DNA of 64,000 nt. Source: DATFXM01 sp035315885 (GTDB taxonomy: Bacteria > Acidobacteriota > Blastocatellia > UBA7656). The notes beneath the pieces were generated by a model that was given only the letters and a program-made list of their open reading frames with translations, was not told where the DNA came from and ran no database searches. The DNA lies in the NCBI GenBank assembly GCA_035315885.1, contig DATFXM010000200.1, positions 6,434-70,433 of the forward strand, given 5' to 3'. Positions 57,974 through 64,000 of the stretch are shown in pieces (position 1 is the first letter of the stretch; every line of letters begins with the position of its first letter). Both the position numbers and the translations under genes were made by a program.

Positions 57974-58148
57974 TTTCTGGGCCTCCCGCGGTTGTAAGGT
58001 TGATTATGTTCACAAACTGTGTGGGGTGTACCGGCTCATCCGCTTCGAGCCACGGATCGACATAGGCGTCGACTGCCGTCTGGATATCGCGATCAAGTCG
58101 CTCGCAGATGCCCTCTCCGTCGTCGACCATGCATCGGAATGACTCTTG
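57951..58148 (-). pseudogene. 3' remnant of nirB (nitrite reductase large subunit)
   Basis: A minus-strand frame without start reads ESFRCMVDDGEGICERLDRD, then IQTAVDAYVDPW and QFVNIINL, and stops at 57951, overlapping the nirD start. This resembles the extreme C-terminus of NirB. Similarity ends at about 58148, and the frame is closed by a stop at 58209. The remaining roughly 750 residues of NirB are absent. Confidence 0.5.
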
Positions 58149-58322
58149 CGGCTCCTTCTGCTGGGTTTGACCTTTGGAACGGTGATGAAAGGAGATTTTC
58201 CGACCGCATCACATAACGTCTCCTACGCGCTTGTGAATTCGACACTGCTGGCGCTCACGGGATACAACGCCTACTCGATCGACCGGTTAAGACTGAGGAG
58301 ATGGCGGGTGCGCGTCAGATAA
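58143..58322 (+). pseudogene. C-terminal remnant of a membrane protein
   Basis: A plus-strand frame without start codon (a stop immediately precedes it) reads LLRLLLLGLTFGTVMKGDF, then ASHNVSYALVNSTLLALTGY, then a basic tail DRLRLRRWRVRVR. This looks like the last two transmembrane helices of a larger protein. It begins where the nirB remnant on the other strand ends, marking a junction at about 58143-58148. Confidence 0.35.
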
Positions 58323-58333
58323 ACAGTTATTCA

Positions 58334-58672
58334 TTAGAAACGGAGTTCAGCACTAGCTGAAATGCCTCTTGACGCGAATAAGAGAAGCTGAGCTGGCCTC
58401 ATCGCACAACACAGGGTGCGGGCAGAGATAGAGGCTCCTGACCAGTTCTCCATTTGCGCCAACAAACCGACTGTGCGTACTGGCTTCTCGTTGAGAGAAA
58501 GTAGAGTCGTGGATGGCTTCAGCTCTGTAGTGGTTGGATCAAGGAAGTCTTTGAACGACAAGATAGCCGCCGCAGGTTGTGCGCCTTGCTGATTGGGATG
58601 TTTCTTCCGCTGTTCTAGAACGATACGTGTGATGCCGCTTCCCATCTCCTGCCTAATCTCTTCATCATTCAA
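58334..58672 (-). CDS. hypothetical protein
   Basis: A 112-residue frame that I do not recognise. The only direct support is a good ribosome site (GGGGGAG, 8 bp before the ATG at 58672). No signal peptide or membrane segment. Residues 35-60 (AAAILSFKDFLDPTTTELKP) are not distinctive. The frame may be real or chance. Confidence 0.4.
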   Translation of the reverse strand: MNDEEIRQEMGSGITRIVLEQRKKHPNQQGAQPAAAILSFKDFLDPTTTELKPSTTLLSLNEKPVRTVGLLAQMENWSGASISARTLCCAMRPAQLLLFASRGISASAELRF

Positions 58673-59031
58673 TAGTCTCCCCCTTCAAAGCAGACTGTCT
58701 TGAGCAACCATCTTGCCGGCGTCCCTCGGGGTCCAAACTTATAAGAATGAAAATCACTGTGGAGTTCGAATGCAGAGTTATTGAAGACACGTGTGTGAAT
58801 TCAAACAACATATAGGCAGGTTCCAGCGGGACAATGTTTAAACAAATCATCAACACCGGCGGACTGATGATGGTATCGATCTTGCCTATGCTGACCTTCC
58901 AATTCTTCAAGAGCGCATTTATAGCGCCGATTGTGATGGACCTGACTTTGTTTCGCCGATTCCGTACGTCAAAGAGTCGTTCGGAATGTATACCGCAAGC
59001 GCAAAATTACATTCGAAGGAGGAGAAGGACC
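58673..59031. other. gene-free stretch
   Basis: No supported gene. The reading frame of the downstream protein is open from an ATG at 58834, but the strong ribosome site at 59014-59030 argues for the later start. It probably contains divergent promoters. Confidence 0.35.
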
Positions 59032-60012
59032 ATGGCTGAACTAGACGTTGGGAGGTATATGTGCGGCCGGCGAGGTCCATTTGTCGGACTCGTAAGCGTT
59101 GCCGTTTTCATCTTGTTTTCCGCCACTGTGAATGCAGCACCATCGTTAACGGTTCCGCTCGCACCGGGGTTTTCGAATGGTGAAGGAATTTTCGTAATCA
59201 CTACGGAAGCGTCAGACGCGGCTGTTGCGGCACAATCCGGAGTGACGCTGGTGCCACGTCTGGCCAGCCTTATTGCCGCGAACGCCACGTCGAACGTGTA
59301 CAAGGTGACCAATGCAAATCAGCCGAATATCTTTACGGCGATACCGAGTCCACTCGGCCCAGACAATTCAAATGCGGACTACACCCCGTTCTGGAGACTC
59401 AACCTTGTGACCTGGCAGACAGGCAGGACTAGACCGACATTAAGGTCCGAGGCCGAAGTGATCGCGGCGCAAGCCGCCGGCGAAGTCACGGTGGAATCAA
59501 CGAACATAGTAATCAACTGTCCTGTGGTATTCACTCAAAGTGGAGGAGCGCTTCCGGGAGCGCTGGGGATTGATCCGCATCCTGGTGGGACGATCAGCTT
59601 ACCACGCATCAAGGGGTTCGCTAGCGGCGATAGAGTCTTCGCCATCATCACAGACGCATCGGACAAGGACACTGCGGCATCGGAGGGCGCCAATTTCGCT
59701 CCGAAAATGCTTAAGGCAATGGGAAGTGGAGCTGAGGAAGACCTGTACGTATTTTCGGGAAAAACAAATCCGGCTCAGGACAGAGTCTTTGAAGCGCACC
59801 CGACCCCAGTCGGTCCTACTAACACGGAAGAGGACTACACTCCTGCGTGGAACATCGTTCCGGTTGCTTTCACAAATCAATCGCGTCACGGATTCCCGCT
59901 CATTCGCGATGAGGAGGACATATACGATCTGGTAGAGAAGGGTGAAATGACAGCGGGTCCGGACGCAGGCATAATCGTCAACTGCCCCATCTTGCGGTCC
60001 CCCCCGAAGTAA
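59032..60012 (+). CDS. secreted protein made of two homologous domains, unknown function
   Basis: A 326-residue exported protein. The signal peptide (GPFVGLVSVAVFILFSATVN then AAP) is cleaved near residue 35. Two halves align: GFSNGEGIFVITTEASDAAV with GFASGDRVFAIITDASDKDT; IFTAIPSPLGPDNSNADYTP with VFEAHPTPVGPTNTEEDYTP; and NIVINCPVV with GIIVNCPIL at the end of each. So it arose by internal duplication of about 140 residues, each ending in an N-C-P motif. I do not know its function. GGAGGAGAAGG precedes the ATG at 59032. A long tandem-repeat palindrome follows its stop. Confidence 0.7.
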   Translation: MAELDVGRYMCGRRGPFVGLVSVAVFILFSATVNAAPSLTVPLAPGFSNGEGIFVITTEASDAAVAAQSGVTLVPRLASLIAANATSNVYKVTNANQPNIFTAIPSPLGPDNSNADYTPFWRLNLVTWQTGRTRPTLRSEAEVIAAQAAGEVTVESTNIVINCPVVFTQSGGALPGALGIDPHPGGTISLPRIKGFASGDRVFAIITDASDKDTAASEGANFAPKMLKAMGSGAEEDLYVFSGKTNPAQDRVFEAHPTPVGPTNTEEDYTPAWNIVPVAFTNQSRHGFPLIRDEEDIYDLVEKGEMTAGPDAGIIVNCPILRSPPK

Positions 60013-60021
60013 CGTCAGTGC

Positions 60022-60117
<96 letters not shown>

Positions 60118-60182
60118 GTTCGAATGAGCAGGGTTTCTTCTACCTCGCGAATGGCTGAGGATTGTTGCATCAAGTTCAACGA

Positions 60183-60216
60183 ACTGCCTACTGCCTACTG
60201 CCTACTGCATACTGCC
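60183..60216 (-). repeat. inverse copy of the GTAGGCA array (TGCCTAC units)
   Basis: Four to five TGCCTAC units, the last slightly altered (CTGCATACTGCC). Together with 60022-60117 it can form a long hairpin with a loop of about 65 nt. The layout matches the CTGAGTTC palindromes, with a different unit. Confidence 0.8.
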
Positions 60217-60275
60217 CTACCGTGCCGCGTAATCAAGATATCAGTTAAAATCGCCAGCGAAACAAAGACGCTTTA

Positions 60276-60713
60276 TCAAGGTTTCGCGGCTTTGAAGTTG
60301 TCAAAAATGACGTTGCCAGCAGCCAGCGCCTCCGCCTGCCACGTTCCTCCCTTCACTTCAAACACTACGCTGGTTACAGGGATGGCTCCTGAGTTCCAAG
60401 CCTCGCGGTAGCGTTCCACCCAGGCGCCGGCCACTCCGGCATTGTCCGGCGCCGTCTCAAACACCACGCTGCCTGTTGCTGCCTCGTGCCGGATACGCCA
60501 GTAGCGATGTGCCGCGTTATAGGCCGCGCTCCACATCGTCACTTTCGACCCGGCCGCCACCCGCTTCTGCACAAACAGCTCGCCGGCCTCTTCGTAGATC
60601 CGGTAGTAGTTGTTCGCATCCAGCCCCAGCCTATACGTTGCATCAGCCTTCGTGTTGGTAGCGGGCGCTTGCACCACTTCGACGTAAGCGACAGAGTACG
60701 GAAAATAGCACAA
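60276..60713 (-). pseudogene. C-terminal remnant of a large surface protein (lectin-like domain)
   Basis: A 145-residue frame, opened only by a TTG after a stop. It encodes a jelly-roll-like domain (VAYVEVVQAP, YRLGLDANNYYRIYEEAGEL, HRYWRIRHEAATGSVVFETA, VIFDNFKAAKP). This type of domain normally forms the last part of long secreted acidobacterial proteins. Neither a signal peptide nor further domains are present, so the 5' part has been lost. The junction lies at about 60715. Confidence 0.6.
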
Positions 60714-61210
60714 CCGCTAGCGCGCCTTTGCTTGACGAATGGTCCAGCGGGAGTTGTTCAATCTATCAAAAATTTTGAGGCGTCCGAAATGGATGCTACT
60801 TTACGTTTTCGGCCAGCGAGGTGTTATTCGCTTTGACCGAAAGAGGCGCGACCTTTTGTACTGATCTTTGCGAAGAACTCGAACGATCGGAAACATCGTA
60901 GGAAGAAACGGGTGAAATCGCATTCCATGAGAGGGAAGTCGGAATCGAGGACAGGAAAGCCGGACCCGGATCTCTTACTCGAGAACTGTTGATGCGTTCT
61001 AATACTTGAGATCAGATTGGGACAGTCGTGTGGGGTTGAGCAACTATTTGAGTAACGAATAGGAAGGACGCCTCAATAGCCAGGCCTAACGTCTGATTCT
61101 CTGGAGCCAGCCAGGGGACTTGAAACCCCTTTCCCAACGAGGAGCAAGCTAACAAGGCTTGTTGAACAGACAACTCCACTCAATGCCGGAGGTCTGATCT
61201 CTCTGACAAA
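60714..61210. other. gene-free stretch with a tRNA-3'-end-like fragment
   Basis: No gene supported. On the minus strand, 61130 to 61102 reads AGGGGTTTCAAGTCCCCT then GGCTGGC-T-CCA, which resembles the T-arm, acceptor strand and CCA of a tRNA, but no matching 5' half is found upstream. A near-palindrome AACAAGGCTTGTT lies at about 61151. Confidence 0.3.
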
Positions 61211-61492
61211 TCATTCTTCATCGCTGCTGGGGATTCTGCTCCTTTCCCTAAGAATCCATTCTCGGATGTAAGGTGGGCAATGCAGCAGCTTGGTGCCTCT
61301 TGCTTCACATCGCGCCAACAGCCGCACGATCTCGAGATCTACGAGTGTTACTTCCTCAAGGTCCAATGTGATCGTGTTTTTGCTGGCTTCTATTTCTTCG
61401 GACAATGCTTGGTGGTGTGATGAGACCAGTTCGCCGGAAAGCCGGAGCGTCGTTTTGTCACCTTCTGACGTTTTCTCGATTCGTATCGTCAT
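61211..61492 (-). CDS. STAS-domain protein
   Basis: A 93-residue cytoplasmic STAS protein (GDKTTLRLSGELVSSHHQAL, TITLDLEEVTLVDLEIVRLL, RGTKLLHCPPYIREWILRER). It resembles anti-sigma-factor antagonists, but the usual phosphorylatable Ser/Thr of the D-S-S/T-G loop is absent (VTLVDLEIVRLL). It may therefore bind a partner without being phosphorylated. The ATG at 61492 has AGAGAA upstream; the frame is open to 61534. No kinase or sigma factor nearby. Confidence 0.8.
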   Translation of the reverse strand: MTIRIEKTSEGDKTTLRLSGELVSSHHQALSEEIEASKNTITLDLEEVTLVDLEIVRLLARCEARGTKLLHCPPYIREWILRERSRIPSSDEE

Positions 61493-61636
61493 TTCTCTAT
61501 GATCACCGATTGCAGTACTGCGCCGTCCCCACATCGTGGAACTGGGTGTCTCTTACGCAGTGCGGCCACAGGCGACGTGTTGGCATCCGCGAGCGGTCGC
61601 GAGTCGACAAGCCGCTGAGCACTAGTGATCATTAGC

Positions 61637-61930
61637 TCAGATCTCGTAATCGAGAATCACAGTGTCGGCCCGAATCGGATCGATAAAATTCTGTACAACA
61701 CGCTTATGCTCGGGGTGCGGGAAGTAAGCCTCCAGCGCGGCCCGATCCTTGAACCGTATGACTAGCCCATGCGTGTAGCTTTTAGCCCGCTCAGAAAAGT
61801 CTGCCCCGCATGACAAATCAACAATCCCTGGGATTTTGTCCTTGAGTCCGCGTAGCTCCACCAGCGCATTGTCAATCGATTGCTGAGTCGCCTCGTTTGT
61901 CCATTGCATAAGAAGAATGTGCTCGACCAT
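61637..61930 (-). CDS. Dabb-family stress-responsive alpha/beta-barrel protein
   Basis: A 97-residue Dabb domain protein. VEHILLMQWTNEATQQSIDN, FSERAKSYTHGLVIRFKDRA and YFPHPEHKRVVQNFIDPIRA are typical of the dimeric ferredoxin-like fold. The role in bacteria is unknown. The frame starts at ATG 61930 with a purine-rich upstream stretch (AAAAGGAGAACCCT). It is a single gene. Confidence 0.9.
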   Translation of the reverse strand: MVEHILLMQWTNEATQQSIDNALVELRGLKDKIPGIVDLSCGADFSERAKSYTHGLVIRFKDRAALEAYFPHPEHKRVVQNFIDPIRADTVILDYEI

Positions 61931-62107
61931 AGGGTTCTCCTTTTCGTCATGTCACGTGTGCCGTAATCCCTCCAATAGGAGAGGTCATTCAATTCGACTG
62001 TCAGATCCGTTGAATGCGGGCGCACATCAGCGGACTAAACTCACTCTTGTCCCGCAGGACGCGCGCAGGTCCTCAGCCGGTGTGGTTCTCGCTGTAATTC
62101 TCAGCAT

Positions 62108-62635
62108 TCAAGGTGCGTAACGGGTGAAGACCAGATCGCGCTCCTTGTTGATCGCATGGCAAGGGAAGCAGGTTTTCATAAACGCCTCGTCCGCAGGTTT
62201 GCCGTCGTTGAAGTGACCGAACCCCCAGCCGCCGGTCGACGCGTATTTCTTTGAGTCCTTGACCATGAACTGAATGTTCGTCGGGGTCCCAGCAACAAAA
62301 GACTGGGAGCGGCCAAAGACTTTGTTGTTTTCGTCGGACGGAACGAAACGATAGTGCAACGCAGCAACGATAGTCCCGTCCGGGAACGGGAGCTTCCCCT
62401 GACGGTAGGCGTTGATCGCTACATCGTTCCCCAGGATCGCCCCGAAACTATTGAGGTTGCCTTCCTCGTGGGCTACCGAGATAAACTGCCAGTCGCGGTA
62501 TCCCGGCGGAATTTCGGTGACAAAGGACGGGGCGGCCTCTTGATCAATGAGCCGCAGTCTCGATCCTTTTGAGGGGAACGCGACAACGCTGCTAAGCGTC
62601 GCAACTGAAATCAGTAAGAAAGCAATCCGCTTCAT
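62108..62635 (-). CDS. cytochrome P460 family haem protein, periplasmic
   Basis: A 175-residue exported protein. The signal peptide (RIAFLLISVATLSSVVAFPS) is followed by the P460 domain (PPGYRDWQFISVAHEEGNLN, ILGNDVAINAYRQGKLPFPD, FVPSDENNKVFGRSQSFVAG, GGWGFGHFNDGKPADE). A single haem-binding C-x2-C-H (TCFPCHAINKERDLVFTRYA) ends it. Family members oxidise hydroxylamine or have unknown redox roles; the Lys-haem cross-link cannot be judged from sequence. The ATG at 62635 has GAGGAACC upstream. The RND pump gene lies 300 bp away on the same strand. Confidence 0.88.
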   Translation of the reverse strand: MKRIAFLLISVATLSSVVAFPSKGSRLRLIDQEAAPSFVTEIPPGYRDWQFISVAHEEGNLNSFGAILGNDVAINAYRQGKLPFPDGTIVAALHYRFVPSDENNKVFGRSQSFVAGTPTNIQFMVKDSKKYASTGGWGFGHFNDGKPADEAFMKTCFPCHAINKERDLVFTRYAP

Positions 62636-62937
62636 AGTGGTTCCTCGCGGACTCAACGAGTCCAGTTTCTGTGGCCGTAGCCTATATGTCTGGTGCAACG
62701 TGGATGCCTGCTCTAACTAATTGCCACCTTAGTCATCTGTTTGTTTGATTCTTGCCGAAGTTTGTCATTTGCTGATTCTGGCAGCCGATGCCGCTACCTC
62801 GTCGGAGCTCGAGCGCGCGCTCATCGCCTCCCGACCGTACGGCCGGTCACAGTCGCGATCAACAGATCGGCGGCGACTAAGGAGACCTCATTCAGCGATC
62901 GCGGCTTCTGGCCATACGACTCGATCTGTTGTTCATC
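62636..62937. other. gene-free stretch
   Basis: I see no supported gene, RNA or repeat between the P460 gene and the RND gene. Confidence 0.3.
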
Positions 62938-64000
62938 TCAGTCTGCCTCCGCGGTTACGCTCGTCGATGGCAGGCGTCCTACGGCCTGTTTGCCGGCGCC
63001 CGACAACCGCTCGACCAGATAGAAAATCGCGGGGATGAAAAAGATCCCGATGATCGTCGAAGCCGCCATGCCGCCTATTACGGTCGTGCCCATGATCTGA
63101 CGAGCCACACCTCCGGCGCCGCTTGCGGTCCACAAAGGAATGCAACCGAGGATGAATGCGAAAGAGGTCATCAGGATAGGTCGAAGACGAAGCCTGGCCC
63201 CTTCCAGCGCGGCATCCACAAGCGCTTTGCCTTTTTCGTGTTCGTCTTTGGCAAACTCGACAATCAGGATGGCGTTCTTGGCGGCAAGACCGATCAGCAT
63301 TACAAGTCCGATTTGCGAATACACGTCGTTTTCAATCTGGACCAGAAAAGGCGGCACGAAATAACCGAGCAGCGTACGGCGCAGCCACAGAACCGCAAAG
63401 GCCCCGAATATCGCGACTGGAGTGCTCAGTAACACGCTGAACGGCAGAGACCAGCTTTCGTACAACGCTGCCAGAATCAGGAAAACGAATAGTAGCGAAA
63501 GACCAAAGATGGCTGAGGGCGGCACACCCTGTCGCGCCTTTTGCTCCTGAAAAGAAATGCCTGAGTAATCGAAGCCCATTTCCCGCGGCATGGTTTGTTT
63601 GAATACTTCTTCCAACGCCGCGCTTGCCTGATCGGCGCTGTATCCGGGAGCCGCGCTGCCGTTGATTTGCGCGGACCTGTATTCGTTGAAACGCAGGGTG
63701 AACTCAGGACCGAGACGTGGCTCAATCGTAGTGAGAGTAGACACCGGAACGTTTTGTCCGTTCCTATTACGCACATAGAATTGGCCTACGTTTTCGGCTT
63801 TAGATCGGTCCTGTCCTTCCGCCTCTATGTATACTTGCCACTGCCGCCCGAAACGGTTGAAGTAGTTGATGAACAGTCCGCCCATGAAAGCCTGGACCGT
63901 TCGATATACATCGTTAAGAGGTACGCCCTGCTTTAGGACTTTGTCCCGATCCACCTGAACGAATTCCTGCGGAACACTGGGCAGGAAGGTGGTGCTGAGA
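62938..64000 (-). CDS. RND efflux pump inner-membrane subunit (HAE1/AcrB type), C-terminal part
   Basis: The C-terminal roughly 354 residues of a large RND transporter, running off the window. Visible are the second periplasmic porter part (VPLNDVYRTVQAFMGGLFIN, VPVSTLTTIEPRLGPEFTLR) and the last membrane half (LSLLFVFLILAALYESWSLP, QIGLVMLIGLAAKNAILIVE, RPILMTSFAFILGCIPLWTA, TTVIGGMAASTIIGIFFIPA). GLAAKNAILIVEFA is characteristic of drug or lipid-exporting HAE1 pumps. The adaptor and outer-membrane subunits must lie outside. Substrate unknown. Confidence 0.93.
   Translation of the reverse strand, partial: LSTTFLPSVPQEFVQVDRDKVLKQGVPLNDVYRTVQAFMGGLFINYFNRFGRQWQVYIEAEGQDRSKAENVGQFYVRNRNGQNVPVSTLTTIEPRLGPEFTLRFNEYRSAQINGSAAPGYSADQASAALEEVFKQTMPREMGFDYSGISFQEQKARQGVPPSAIFGLSLLFVFLILAALYESWSLPFSVLLSTPVAIFGAFAVLWLRRTLLGYFVPPFLVQIENDVYSQIGLVMLIGLAAKNAILIVEFAKDEHEKGKALVDAALEGARLRLRPILMTSFAFILGCIPLWTASGAGGVARQIMGTTVIGGMAASTIIGIFFIPAIFYLVERLSGAGKQAVGRLPSTSVTAEAD

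Overview
The window reads as chromosomal DNA of a Gram-negative, soil-type bacterium, most likely an acidobacterium. The basis is gene style only: Sec and Tat signal peptides, outer-membrane barrels, large PAS-rich sensor kinases, a zinc-ribbon/TolB-like/TPR protein, a beta-propeller phosphoesterase, cytochrome P460 and an RND pump, with many small intergenic repeats. No rRNA or marker gene fixes the taxonomy.

Layout. 1-9 kb (minus strand): an operon of DUF3300, DUF2950, a Sec-exported aspartate ammonia-lyase, a Tat-exported iron-sulfur serine dehydratase and an MFS transporter, next to a DcaP-like porin followed by a Sec-exported glutaminase. These look like an extracytoplasmic ammonia-releasing amino-acid module. 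A repeated CTGTCA/TGACAG operator lies in front of both transcription units and of the next outer-membrane gene. 9-12.7 kb: PP2C phosphatase, Omp85-type barrel, a MITE-like repeat and two small coupled ORFs. 12.7-18.5 kb: NarL-type two-component pair, a secreted protein and an orphan receiver. 19-24 kb: small envelope and stress genes and a SPASM-like protein without a radical SAM core. 24-31 kb: lipoprotein, MltF-like transglycosylase, CopD, CopC and an amidohydrolase. 32.5-39.4 kb: a signalling island with two RcpA-type receivers (one lacking its phospho-acceptor Asp), a giant receiver/PAS/sigma-54 activator and a MASE1 histidine kinase. 40-51 kb: mixed metabolic and envelope genes, including a phytase-like esterase, a propeller-phosphoesterase and a small group of decaying genes.

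52-56 kb is the most unusual part. It is a one-strand array of 21 tRNA or tRNA-like genes covering 18 amino-acid isotypes (no His, no Cys found), with an intact RtcB RNA ligase inside it and an HNH endonuclease at its end. Several tRNAs are non-canonical. Four well-formed ones have C instead of U at position 33, a tRNA-Leu lacks its long variable arm, and a tRNA-Ile(UAU) carries a 22-nt one. I read this as a mobile or accessory second tRNA set with a built-in tRNA-repair ligase, possibly protective against anticodon nucleases. That role is inference.

56-64 kb: a pseudo-hydrolase, HemD and NirD next to a remnant of nirB, a duplicated-domain secreted protein, a surface-protein remnant, STAS, Dabb and cytochrome P460 genes, and the 3' part of an RND pump. 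Several loci here and at 49.5-50.3 kb are truncated or frameshifted, so the region seems to be turning over.
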